A stretch of DNA of 23,213 bases from positions 1 through 23,213 of the forward strand of contig CAYHXN010000007.1 of the NCBI GenBank assembly GCA_964360605.1. The letters run 5' to 3'. The stretch is from CAYHXN01 sp964360605 (lineage in GTDB: Bacteria > Patescibacteriota > Minisyncoccia > UBA6257 > WO2-44-18). The notes under the pieces were generated by a model. It did no database searches. It saw only the letters and a list, made by a program, of their open reading frames with translations, and was not told the origin of the DNA. Made by a program: the position numbers and the translations under genes. Below, piece after piece: positions 1 to 6,199 of the stretch; within the stretch, counting starts at the first letter, position 1; each line of letters begins with the position of its first letter.

Positions 1-105
1 TTCGCGAATTCTTGGATTTAATACCGCCAAAGAACCCGTGAAAACATCGGCGCGAACCCATAGTTTGTAGAAGCAGAAAAGAAAAAATTTTAATCCATAA
101 GGAAA

Positions 106-128
106 CGGCAGAAATGCCGATTTTTTGT
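106..128 (+). terminator. Rho-independent terminator of an upstream gene
   Basis: A 5-bp stem CGGCA/TGCCG with a GAAA tetraloop is followed by ATTTTTTG. It probably ends a plus-strand gene lying mostly before the window. Bases 1-70 hold only short open frames (the longest runs 2-70 and stops with TAG); I cannot tell which, if any, is the real C-terminus and do not recognise it. Confidence 0.7.
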
Positions 129-134
129 TTGGGA

Positions 135-163
135 TTGACTTCTAGTCCATGATATGCTATATT
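135..163 (+). promoter_or_regulatory. Sigma-70-type promoter of the zinc-ribbon gene
   Basis: TTGACT (135-140), a 17-bp spacer and TATATT (158-163), with TG one base upstream of the -10 (extended -10). The predicted start is near 170, giving a leader of roughly 58 nt before the GTG at 228. Confidence 0.75.
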
Positions 164-177
164 TGCACTAGCATAAT

Positions 178-194
178 CGAGTCATTGTGACTCG
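178..194 (+). promoter_or_regulatory. 5' leader stem-loop
   Basis: A perfect 7-bp stem CGAGTCA/TGACTCG with a TTG loop lies within about 10 nt of the predicted transcript start. It may protect the 5' end or mark a regulated leader; no T-run follows, so it is not a terminator. Similar hairpins occur at 6043-6063 and 10974-10990. Confidence 0.55.
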
Positions 195-227
195 TTAGCA
201 CATTTCAAATAGGAAGGAGGTAGCACG

Positions 228-611
228 GTGAAAAAACGAAAAGTCAAAGTTGTCGATCCGAATCATCCGGTCGACTACTCGAAGAGAGAGGTACCACCCA
301 ACTACAAGTGCGGCAAGTGCGGCGCGACTGGCTGCAAGCTCTGGCGCGAGTACCAGACTTTTCTGGAGCATCAGACGCTTCTCTGCGCCAACTGCGCTGC
401 GAAAGACCAGAAGAAAGACATCAGCGACATTGACGCCGAGGGAAGGTACACGCTCGACCCCAAGACGTTTGGACGGGCTCAGAAGTCCGACCAGATCGGC
501 TGGTACGTTCCCGCGGTTCCGACCGAGGAGAACGACAGCTATTGGGGTTACACCTCGGTGCCTCAGGCGGGTTGCGACTGGTGGGATAGGTTGCCCACAC
601 TTCCCTCCTGA
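228..611 (+). CDS. Small zinc-ribbon protein of unknown function
   Basis: A 127-residue protein beginning with GTG; the start is supported by a near-perfect Shine-Dalgarno AAGGAGGT at 214-221. The N-terminus is lysine/arginine-rich. Cysteines C28, C31, C36, C53 and C56 in the pattern CxxC-x4-C ... CxxC suggest a zinc ribbon. The C-terminal part is rich in Trp/Tyr/Pro (GWYVPAVP, DWWDRLP) with no family I can name. The gene is a single transcription unit with its own promoter, leader hairpin and strong terminator. By eye its GC content and third-position G/C use are clearly higher than those of the xerC gene beside it, which fits recent acquisition or strong expression. A nucleic-acid-binding or structural role is possible, but nothing proves it. 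No signal peptide or membrane segment is seen. Confidence 0.8.
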   Translation: MKKRKVKVVDPNHPVDYSKREVPPNYKCGKCGATGCKLWREYQTFLEHQTLLCANCAAKDQKKDISDIDAEGRYTLDPKTFGRAQKSDQIGWYVPAVPTEENDSYWGYTSVPQAGCDWWDRLPTLPS

Positions 612-644
612 TTCTCGGCGCGCCATGCGCTCCCAACCAACTAC

Positions 645-689
645 GAGCCCCTTGCGGAATTCATTTCCGCTCGGGGCTCTATTTTTTTC
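645..689 (+). terminator. Rho-independent terminator of the zinc-ribbon gene
   Basis: A long two-part stem: GAGCCCC (645-651) pairs with GGGGCTC (673-679) and GCGGAA pairs with TTCCGC inside it, followed by TATTTTTTTC. It isolates the zinc-ribbon gene from xerC. Confidence 0.9.
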
Positions 690-728
690 TAAAATTGAAA
701 TTTTCATAAAAATGTTTTATTTTGCGTC

Positions 729-751
729 ACTTGGAATGTTATAATTCAAGT
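729..751 (+). promoter_or_regulatory. Extended -10 promoter of xerC inside a dyad
   Basis: TGtTATAAT (737-745) is a consensus extended -10 with no convincing -35. The -10 ends exactly 7 nt before the ATG at 753, so the transcript should be leaderless or nearly so. The same bases form an imperfect inverted repeat with 9-base arms (729-737 and 743-751, one mismatch, one G-T pair), which could be an operator. Confidence 0.65.
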
Positions 752-752
752 A

Positions 753-1646
753 ATGGCGCAAGCGGAAAAATTATTAAAGGACTACTTAGATTATTTGGAA
801 ATTGAAAAGAACCGTTCGGGAAAGACACGGGAGAATTACGAACGCTATCTCAAAAGTTTTTTAGAAAACGCGAAAATAAAAGATTTAGGTGATCTTACCG
901 AACAAAAAATTCGGGAATTCCGGGTCTGGCTAGCGCGACAGGATTTAAAGCGGGTTACTCAATCTTATTATGTTATTGCCATTCGGAATTTTTTAAAATA
1001 TTTAATTAAAAACGATTACGAAACCGTTTCGCCGGATAAAATTGAACTTCCCAAAATCGCCCGCCGCCAGATTGAAATTATTGATTACTCCGATTTGGAG
1101 CGACTGCTGCGTGCGCCGCAAGGAAAAGACCTGCGAAGTTTGCGCGACAAAGCGATTTTGGAAACCCTTTTTTCTTCCGGTCTTCGCGTCTCCGAACTTT
1201 GCGGGTTAAGCCGTTACTTAAACTTTAGTCGTGGCGAGCTAACCGTCCGCGGCAAAGGAGAGAAACTACGGATTGTTTTTTTCTCGGATACCGCCAAAGC
1301 GGCGATTAAAAATTATTTAGACCGACGCGGTGATGCCGAAGAAGCATTGTTTGTCAGTTTATCCAAGAATCGGGAAAAGCCCAAAATTATCGGTCGCGTT
1401 ACTCCTCGCGCCATTCAGCGATTAGTGGACTATTACGCGCGCAAGGCCGGAATTACCAAGAAAATTACTCCGCATGGTTTACGTCATCTTTTTGCCACCG
1501 ATCTTTTAATGAACGGCGCCGACCTCCGCTCGGTTCAGGAAATGCTTGGTCATAGCAATATTTCCACGACTCAAATTTATACGCATATTACTAATAAAGG
1601 GCTCAAGGAAATCCATAAAAGTTTTCACGGAAAAAGAAGGGGATAG
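753..1646 (+). CDS. Tyrosine recombinase, XerC/XerD type
   Basis: A 297-residue site-specific recombinase, full length for the Xer family. Residues about 1-90 form the SAM-like core-binding domain; about 105-290 form the catalytic domain. The expected active-site set is visible: R145 (SSGLRVSEL), K168 (VRGKGEK), H241 and R244 (HGLRH), H267 (LGHSN) and the nucleophile Y276 (QIYTH). Family knowledge: Xer proteins resolve chromosome dimers at dif; relatives integrate phages and cassettes. There is no IntI-like extra helix, so it is not an integron integrase. The start follows from the -10 box 7 nt upstream; there is no Shine-Dalgarno. The gene ends inside the left arm of a long hairpin element. 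It could be the cell's housekeeping Xer or one tied to the flanking repeats. Which symbol (xerC, xerD or xerA-like) applies is not decided here. Confidence 0.95.
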   Translation: MAQAEKLLKDYLDYLEIEKNRSGKTRENYERYLKSFLENAKIKDLGDLTEQKIREFRVWLARQDLKRVTQSYYVIAIRNFLKYLIKNDYETVSPDKIELPKIARRQIEIIDYSDLERLLRAPQGKDLRSLRDKAILETLFSSGLRVSELCGLSRYLNFSRGELTVRGKGEKLRIVFFSDTAKAAIKNYLDRRGDAEEALFVSLSKNREKPKIIGRVTPRAIQRLVDYYARKAGITKKITPHGLRHLFATDLLMNGADLRSVQEMLGHSNISTTQIYTHITNKGLKEIHKSFHGKRRG

Positions 1647-1786
1647 GTTTTGTAATTATCTTATTCACTCATTCTCGCTCACCCAGCGATTCGCTCCGAG
1701 GTTTTCGGCCTTTTCGGTTCCGATGTACATCGGAACACCATGCCGAAAAGGCCTCAAAATCCGTTCATAAGATAATTACAAAACCT
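1645..1786 (+). repeat. Long hairpin element, copy 1 (shared core)
   Basis: Perfect 20-bp outer arms at 1645-1664 and 1767-1786 begin at the xerC stop codon. Inside lie 11-bp arms (1707-1717 and 1743-1753) and an 18-bp palindrome at 1718-1735 centred on GATGTACATC, followed by CACCATG (1736-1742). The same palindrome-plus-CACCATG core is in the element at 4190-4354 in the same orientation, with different but again self-complementary arms. It has no T-run, so it is not a plain terminator. No coding sequence is convincing here. Confidence 0.8.
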
Positions 1787-1813
1787 TAATAAGAAGTTGG
1801 TTGGGATTGGGAA

Positions 1814-1842
1814 TTAAGAATTTGAGGGTATTAGTATATAAT
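1814..1842 (+). promoter_or_regulatory. Promoter of the large surface-protein gene
   Basis: TTAAGA (1814-1819), 17 bp, and a perfect TATAAT (1837-1842). The -10 ends 7 nt before the ATG at 1850, predicting leaderless mRNA. The stretch just upstream (about 1802-1829) shows weak 7-bp periodicity (GGGATT, GGAATT, AGAATT units). Confidence 0.7.
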
Positions 1843-1849
1843 TAAATTA

Positions 1850-4192
1850 ATGAGAAAACTTATTCTGCCTTTGGTTATTTTTTCGCTTATTGCGGTTGCT
1901 TATCCTTTAGCTCCCGCCAAGGCGGCTGTGGTTAATAGCGTCCAGCGTGGTTCGGTAGTAATGCCGGCTTACGTATCACAGCCAGTAAATATAACTATCA
2001 ACCCCGTTGATCCAAGCCGAGCTTTTGTGGTTTGTTCTTCTTCGGGTTTCCCGTCCGGCGTGAACATCACCCCAACTACCGCGAAAGTAGTTGATTATAA
2101 CGGGCCAAATGCCGGTGACAATGTTCTTTGTGAACTTACTGACAGCGGAACAATCACTTTACGGGGCGCTCCCGAGACGGTTGGAAGAGAAGTTTTTTGG
2201 TTTGTCGTAGACTTTCTTTTTGGGGTGCGCGTCCAGCGGGGTTTGGTGGATATTTCCAACCGCGGTCTGCCATACAACATTTCTTCCATTAACATTTCTC
2301 CAGTAACGCCGAACCGTTCCTTTGTGATTATCTCCAAGTCCGCTAATGTCGTTAATGCCCAAGGCAGGAGCAGTTTTTATGTGCGGGCGGAATTGGTGGA
2401 TAACAATACTTTGGAATTCATTCGGGGAACTACCGGATTAAGTACTTTGGGCGCGGAAAAGTTTCTCGTCGGTTGGCAAGTCGTTGAATTTGAAGATTCC
2501 ATGGTCCAGCGGGGATTGATAGAAATGGACGCGTTTACCCGTACCGTTACCCAGCCAATTACTCGGGTTAATCCGGCAAAATCTATCTTTTTGCCAAGCT
2601 ATTACGGATATATTCCGGATAGTTTTAGTATTAAAAATAACTATCCTACCGCCAGCCTTTCCGCTTCTTCTTTGGTGTTTTCCCGTCCCGACGATGGACA
2701 AGTCGTCCGAATTGCCTGGCAAGTAGTAGATTTCACGGACGCCTCTACTGCCCAGCAACCCGGTAATGTGGTGACTTTCGGTACCGAGCAACCTGCGGGC
2801 ACGCCCACGCCGATACCAACACCAGGAAGCGTCCCCTTAATTCCCCGCGTGTCTACTTGCCAGAGAATTTGTCCGGCTGGCCGTCCTAGCACGTCTTCCG
2901 GCGGTATTTTATTGCGTATCAGCAACCCCAACGGCCCGGCAATCAATACTTCAATAACTTTTAATATTCCCACAGAGGTGCGGCCAGTGAATCTCGGCAC
3001 CAATGTTTTATGGAACGAAGCTCTGCGTTTGCTTACCGTGTCCTTGGGAAACTTTACCGCCAGCGAAGAAAAGCAAGCGCAATTAAATTTTGAAGGGGAG
3101 CCGGCTGGTTGCGTTATTTACGGCGCTTTGAGTGGTCAATGGTCTCCGCCTCCGCCAGTCGGTTCTCCGAATTGGCAAGAGGAAGTCAACGTTTCTTTAG
3201 TGTTACCGGACGAACAATGTTTGCCCGCTAGCGAAGTCCAAAATCTTATTAACCAGCTTCGCCAAGGAGTCGGCGGTATTGGCGGATTTCTTGATCAACT
3301 ACGCCAGAATAATCTTGTGCAACAAATTGGTTTGCCGGCTGTTCTCGGGGTAGGCGCGGGCGGAGCGGTAGCGACAGCCGCCAGCGCGCCGTTTCTATGG
3401 AATTTATTGGAACTCTTGCGTTTCGTGATTCTTGGTTTATTGCGGTTCAAAAAACGAAAACCGTGGGGAACTATCTACGATGAAACAACTCATCAAGCGA
3501 TTGCCGGAGCAACCGTTAAAATTTTGGATACCGAATTTCAAAAAGTTAAAGAAACCCAAATTACGGACGGCGAGGGACGGTTTGGTTTCCTAGTATTACC
3601 GGGCAGTTATTATTTAAGAGTTGCCAAAAGCGGTTATAAGGACACGGAAACTTCTGTTTTTAATGTAAAGGACCCGAATAAAGAATTACCAAACTTGGAA
3701 GTTGGTTTGTCGTCCTTAACCGTCGCCACGAGTTTGAAAAAACTTAATTGGATGAAGACGTTAAGTGAAATTCGCCGTTTCTTATATCTCATCAATCCAT
3801 ATCTATTGGTAGTTGGCACCGCCCTAAGCGTATTCATGTTTATTCTATTCCCAACCATCGTCAACTACGTGGTTTTGATGGCTTATGTAGTTTTGGACGG
3901 AATCAAGTTGTGGCTTAATTATGCCACCGCTCGTCCATTCGGTCGCGTTTTAGATCACTCTAATTTGGATCCGCTACCGCTAAGCATTGTGCGCGCTTTC
4001 AATCGTGGTAATAATTGGCTTACTTCCACCCACGTTAGCGATGAACACGGAAGATTTCAATTTCTTTTAACTCCCGGGAACTATTACGTTACCGCCTCAA
4101 AAGAGGGTTATAAACCATTTAAATCGCCGGAATTGGAATTCCGAAAACCCGGAATTGTGAATAAGGATATTGAGTTGAGGAGAGGGGTATAA
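1850..4192 (+). CDS. Large secreted/membrane protein: VQRG beta repeats plus two carboxypeptidase-regulatory-like domains
   Basis: A 780-residue protein with a signal peptide (residues 1-26, ending AKAA). About 30-315 holds three beta-rich repeats; each starts near VQRG and ends in a WxVVxF strand, a pattern common in CPR surface proteins. A Thr/Pro linker (PTPIPTPG) leads to a domain of about 100 residues with a CQRIC cysteine pair. A Gly/Ala-rich hydrophobic stretch and membrane segment (about 500-535) follow, then a carboxypeptidase-regulatory-like fold (about 542-620, GTIYDETTHQAIAGATV ... GRFGFLVLPGSYYL), a hydrophobic hairpin (about 650-695) and a second such fold to the end (GRVLDH ... 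GRFQFLLTPGNYYV). This is probably a membrane-anchored adhesion or envelope protein. It is monocistronic and bracketed by two long hairpin elements. The ATG is set by the -10 box 7 nt upstream; no Shine-Dalgarno. Confidence 0.85.
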   Translation: MRKLILPLVIFSLIAVAYPLAPAKAAVVNSVQRGSVVMPAYVSQPVNITINPVDPSRAFVVCSSSGFPSGVNITPTTAKVVDYNGPNAGDNVLCELTDSGTITLRGAPETVGREVFWFVVDFLFGVRVQRGLVDISNRGLPYNISSINISPVTPNRSFVIISKSANVVNAQGRSSFYVRAELVDNNTLEFIRGTTGLSTLGAEKFLVGWQVVEFEDSMVQRGLIEMDAFTRTVTQPITRVNPAKSIFLPSYYGYIPDSFSIKNNYPTASLSASSLVFSRPDDGQVVRIAWQVVDFTDASTAQQPGNVVTFGTEQPAGTPTPIPTPGSVPLIPRVSTCQRICPAGRPSTSSGGILLRISNPNGPAINTSITFNIPTEVRPVNLGTNVLWNEALRLLTVSLGNFTASEEKQAQLNFEGEPAGCVIYGALSGQWSPPPPVGSPNWQEEVNVSLVLPDEQCLPASEVQNLINQLRQGVGGIGGFLDQLRQNNLVQQIGLPAVLGVGAGGAVATAASAPFLWNLLELLRFVILGLLRFKKRKPWGTIYDETTHQAIAGATVKILDTEFQKVKETQITDGEGRFGFLVLPGSYYLRVAKSGYKDTETSVFNVKDPNKELPNLEVGLSSLTVATSLKKLNWMKTLSEIRRFLYLINPYLLVVGTALSVFMFILFPTIVNYVVLMAYVVLDGIKLWLNYATARPFGRVLDHSNLDPLPLSIVRAFNRGNNWLTSTHVSDEHGRFQFLLTPGNYYVTASKEGYKPFKSPELEFRKPGIVNKDIELRRGV

Positions 4193-4354
4193 ATTTTGGC
4201 AATTCGGGCAACCCTTTCGCATCACCAGAGCTCTTTTTGTCCAGCGACAAAAAGGCTCTTTTATCTCAGCCGATTTAGTCCGATGTACATCGGACACCAT
4301 GCTAAATCGGCCTCCGATACATGCTGCTCAAAGGCTGCCCTTAGCAAAAATTTA
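4190..4354 (+). repeat. Long hairpin element, copy 2 (shared core)
   Basis: Imperfect outer arms at 4190-4210 and 4336-4354 (TAAATTTT, GC and GGGCA segments pair) begin at the stop codon of the surface-protein gene. Inside are a terminator hairpin (4227-4264) and 10-bp arms 4269-4278/4302-4311 (GCCGATTTAG with CTAAATCGGC) around the palindrome TCCGATGTACATCGGA (4279-4294) and CACCATG (4295-4301). The core and the following GGCCTC match the element at 1645-1786; the arms do not, yet each set is self-complementary. Confidence 0.75.
4227..4264 (+). terminator. Terminator of the surface-protein gene
   Basis: AGAGC/GCTCT and CTTTTTGTC/GACAAAAAG stems separated by one bulged T, with a CAGC loop, followed by TTTTAT. 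It lies inside the long hairpin element. Confidence 0.65.
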
Positions 4355-4416
4355 AAGAAATAGGGTAGGTAGATTAAAGGTTTGTATGGCTAAAACCTTG
4401 CCCGCTTCGGCCTGCG

Positions 4417-4570
4417 GACGGTCTTGGAAATGATTGCCCTCACTTTTTTATATTGCCTATTGACCTATACATATCCCGTACGACAAAGGTAGCGGGATAG
4501 TAAGAACGCAAAAATTTATTAGAGAGATTGAATTGGTGGGGTAAATCAAAAAGACCCGCTATAGCGGGTC
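4417..4570. repeat. Duplicated noncoding element, copy 1
   Basis: Two blocks match the segment 5176-5386 in the same orientation. Block A (4417-4448, 32 nt) differs at two positions. Block B (about 4470-4555) includes 26 identical bases at 4504-4529 and a hairpin TCCCG...CGGGA enclosing the conserved loop sequence TACGACAAAG. The middle (4449-4469) is unrelated between copies. It ends in the palindrome GACCCGCTATAGCGGGTC (4553-4570). No open frame is conserved between copies, so I read it as noncoding; function and transcribed strand are unknown. The stretch 4355-4416 holds nothing I recognise. Confidence 0.75.
4543..4570 (-). terminator. Orphan minus-strand terminator-like hairpin
   Basis: Read on the minus strand, a 7-bp stem GACCCGC/GCGGGTC with a TATA loop is followed by TTTTTGATTT. 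No minus-strand gene lies upstream of it (the next gene is on the plus strand), so it may be left over from the 3' end of a duplicated minus-strand unit, as copy 2 of the element is. Confidence 0.5.
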
Positions 4571-4605
4571 TTCGAGTTCTCGTGCGAAGGTGGAGTTAGA
4601 ACTTT

Positions 4606-4634
4606 TTGACAGAATCACGTGAAAAAATTACAAT
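4606..4634 (+). promoter_or_regulatory. Strong sigma-70-type promoter
   Basis: TTGACA (4606-4611), 17-bp spacer and TACAAT (4629-4634). The predicted start is near 4641, about 32 nt before the ATG at 4673. Confidence 0.8.
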
Positions 4635-4672
4635 ATAGAAAGAACTCACTACTGTAAACAGGGGGTGCTGAG

Positions 4673-5044
4673 ATGAAACGTCTTTTCTTCGCTTCTATTT
4701 TTGCTGTTCTACTAACCGGAATTATTGCTTACGGCCCGACTTGGATAACAAGACCCCCCGACGGTCCTATCATTGAATCTTCTATAGGACAAATAGTTGC
4801 TCGAGGAACTGTTACCACGTACGACGGTTCGGGACTATATAGTTGGGATGAGGAGCAAGTGACGTTCGAGGAGGACAATGGCGAGTCACTAGACTTTATC
4901 ATACATAAAAGAACTGGGGGCATCTACAAAGGAATGCATTGCCGCATACGCTATCAAGAAAAGTGGGTACTGGATTTTCTTAGCAACAGGTACCGACGAC
5001 AGTGGAGAATTATTTCAGTAGAAAAAAATTACATAGTGAGTTAA
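4673..5044 (+). CDS. Small exported protein, function unknown
   Basis: A 123-residue protein. Residues 1-20 form a signal peptide or N-terminal anchor (MKRLFFASIFAVLLTGIIAY). The rest is soluble and beta-rich, with a pattern that could be a small barrel of OB type (ARGTVTTYDG ... YKGMHCRIRYQEKW ... WRIISVEK), but this is only an impression. The start is supported by GGGGGTG 8 or so bases upstream and by the strong promoter at 4606-4634. It is a single unit closed by its own terminator. It sits between two direct copies of a noncoding element (4417-4570 and 5176-5386), so the segment looks like a cassette or a duplication that gained a gene. I do not recognise a family. Confidence 0.75.
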   Translation: MKRLFFASIFAVLLTGIIAYGPTWITRPPDGPIIESSIGQIVARGTVTTYDGSGLYSWDEEQVTFEEDNGESLDFIIHKRTGGIYKGMHCRIRYQEKWVLDFLSNRYRRQWRIISVEKNYIVS

Positions 5045-5057
5045 GTGATATATAGCA

Positions 5058-5089
5058 CCGCAGCGTTCACGCTGCGGCCTTCTTTTTTC
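5058..5089 (+). terminator. Rho-independent terminator
   Basis: Perfect 8-bp stem CCGCAGCG/CGCTGCGG with loop TTCA, followed by CCTTCTTTTTTC, 13 nt after the stop of the small exported protein gene. Confidence 0.9.
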
Positions 5090-5149
5090 TAAGTCATCAA
5101 ATCAGGAATACAAATCTTGTTTGCCTTCATAACGGCGGTTTTAATAGCC

Positions 5150-5169
5150 CCTGCCTGCCGGCAGGTAGG
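5150..5169. repeat. GC-rich palindrome
   Basis: A 20-bp near-perfect palindrome (CCTGCC TGCCGGCA GGTAGG, one mismatched pair). It stands out from the AT-rich surroundings and lies just before block A of the duplicated element. From general familiarity, similar CCTGCCGGCAGG palindromes are scattered in some CPR genomes. Confidence 0.6.
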
Positions 5170-5175
5170 CCGCGA

Positions 5176-5386
5176 GACGGTCTTGGAAATAATTGTCCTC
5201 ACTTTTTGATTAAATAAATAAAAATACCTGTGATACCGAATGGACCAATCCGCCGCGGCTCCGAGACATCCCGTACGACAAAGACGGCGGGACGGCCAGC
5301 GAGAACGCAAAAATTTATTAGAGAGATTAGGTTGGTGAAGTAAAAATAAAAAACCCGTCGCAATTTTATTTGCTAACGGGCTTTTT
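5176..5386. repeat. Duplicated noncoding element, copy 2
   Basis: Block A is 5176-5207 and block B about 5267-5357, with the invariant 26 bases at 5303-5328 and the TCCCG/CGGGA hairpin kept although neighbouring bases differ. The middle (5208-5266) is longer than in copy 1 and unrelated. As in copy 1 the element runs into an A-rich stretch and a CCCG/CGGG hairpin, here the terminator of the minus-strand membrane-protein gene. About 5090-5365 contains no gene I accept. Confidence 0.75.
5342..5386. terminator. Bidirectional terminator overlapping a stop codon
   Basis: The stem CCCGT/ACGGG with inner GCAA/TTGC (5354-5380) is flanked by an A-rich run on the left and CTTTTT on the right, so it can work on both strands. 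On the minus strand it ends the gene at 5366-6016, whose stop codon lies in the loop. Confidence 0.75.
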
Positions 5387-6016
5387 GAGAAAATTGTTTA
5401 ACATCCAAAGGGAGGAGATGCTAAGTAAAACAACAGTGAACGCGATAATTCCTGTTTGGGCGTTAGTAACTAACGATAGCGCAATACCCAATAAGAGAGA
5501 ACCAGTGACGGTGTGGCGAACACAGATACGACTTGGTCGAAGCCATACCGTATTAATCCATTCCACGTGCCCGCTTTCCGATGTCGCCATTATTGAACTT
5601 TCTGGTTCTTGACCGCCCGTTAATGACCAGTATTTTCGGGAGAATGGCCAGAACCAGGCGATACCTCCACCGCCAAACCCACGCGTATCGTGTAGGTAAT
5701 GCCAAAAAAGGCAGACAGAAATTGCTGCGCACCAGAAATCACCGCCAGCTATAAGAGCTAGTAATCCCACAACTGGAATCATCACAAGCGGACGATGAAA
5801 AATGGATTGATGGTGGTCACCAGAGGGTTTCCCTTTAGAAACCAGAAACCATATTACATCAAAATCTGGCAAGACTGCGGCAATTCCTCCGACTACTAGA
5901 ACCCAAGGCGACAATTCTATTCCCCAAACAGATGACAGCATCGCAACTACAAAAATACCGATGGCGAAATCCAAGAATCCTGCAAGGATATTTCCCGCAA
6001 GAAATAGCAGTTTCAC
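5366..6016 (-). CDS. YdjM-like multi-pass membrane protein (predicted metal-dependent hydrolase family)
   Basis: A 216-residue integral membrane protein with about four to five hydrophobic segments (roughly 1-30, 37-60, 76-100, 165-205). The motifs LPDFD (about 49-53) and DHHQSIFHRP followed by FWHYLHD fit the YdjM/DUF457 family (PF04307), whose conserved Asp and His residues are thought to bind metal; the real activity of the family is poorly known. The GTG start is chosen because GAGGTG lies just upstream and a strong promoter with an extended -10 precedes it. The gene is monocistronic and its terminator hairpin overlaps the stop codon. Neighbours give no functional clue. The family assignment rests on motif recall only. 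Confidence 0.75.
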   Translation of the reverse strand: MKLLFLAGNILAGFLDFAIGIFVVAMLSSVWGIELSPWVLVVGGIAAVLPDFDVIWFLVSKGKPSGDHHQSIFHRPLVMIPVVGLLALIAGGDFWCAAISVCLFWHYLHDTRGFGGGGIAWFWPFSRKYWSLTGGQEPESSIMATSESGHVEWINTVWLRPSRICVRHTVTGSLLLGIALSLVTNAQTGIIAFTVVLLSISSLWMLNNFLKKPVSK

Positions 6017-6042
6017 GCACCACCTCTTAATTTAAAATGTAC

Positions 6043-6063
6043 TAATCGGCAACACGCCGATTA
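6043..6063 (-). promoter_or_regulatory. 5' leader stem-loop
   Basis: Perfect 8-bp stem TAATCGGC/GCCGATTA with a 5-nt loop, starting within a few bases of the predicted transcript start (about 6065) of the YdjM-like gene. Confidence 0.55.
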
Positions 6064-6071
6064 TGTATTCT

Positions 6072-6100
6072 ATAATAGCAAACTCCAATCCATTTGTCAA
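6072..6100 (-). promoter_or_regulatory. Consensus promoter of the YdjM-like gene
   Basis: On the minus strand TTGACA (6100-6095), exactly 17 bp, then TGcTATTAT (extended -10, hexamer 6077-6072). One of the best matches to consensus in the window. The stretch between it and the next terminator (6101-6172) shows nothing else I recognise. Confidence 0.8.
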
Positions 6101-6172
6101 ATGAAATAGGTAATGTGCACACACATATGGCGGTTTTCCTCAGACCGCTGAATTTTAACTTCAAAAACCTCC

Positions 6173-6199
6173 AAATAAAAATCCACCCTTAGCGGGCGG
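6173..6199 (-). terminator. Terminator overlapping the stop codon of the 166-residue protein
   Basis: On the minus strand CCGCCC pairs with GGGTGG (one G-T pair) around a GCTAA loop that contains the TAA stop, followed by ATTTTTATTT. Confidence 0.75.

Noticed and set aside
195..744. Long open frames antisense to and out of frame with the zinc-ribbon gene
   Set aside because: They are by-products of the high GC content; only 228-611 has a Shine-Dalgarno, promoter and terminator in the right places.
1718..1735. Palindrome as a dif site beside xerC
   Set aside because: It is a perfect 18-bp palindrome without two 11-bp arms and a 6-bp centre and does not resemble known dif arms; a second copy lies at 4279-4294.
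1546..1770. Open frame overlapping the end of xerC and the hairpin element
   Set aside because: It is an out-of-frame shadow of xerC continued into the inverted repeat; no start signal.
1645..4354. The hairpin elements as integron attC sites
   Set aside because: No GTTRRRY/RYYYAAC core sites at the ends, and the recombinase lacks IntI-specific features; only the layout is similar.
4543..4570. GACCCGC palindrome as terminator on the plus strand
   Set aside because: On the plus strand it is followed by TTCGAGTTCTCG with no T-run; only the minus strand has a T-run.
5089..5310. A 73-codon minus-strand open frame
   Set aside because: It runs through the GC-rich palindrome and the duplicated element; the matching part of copy 1 is followed by an early stop, and there is no start signal.
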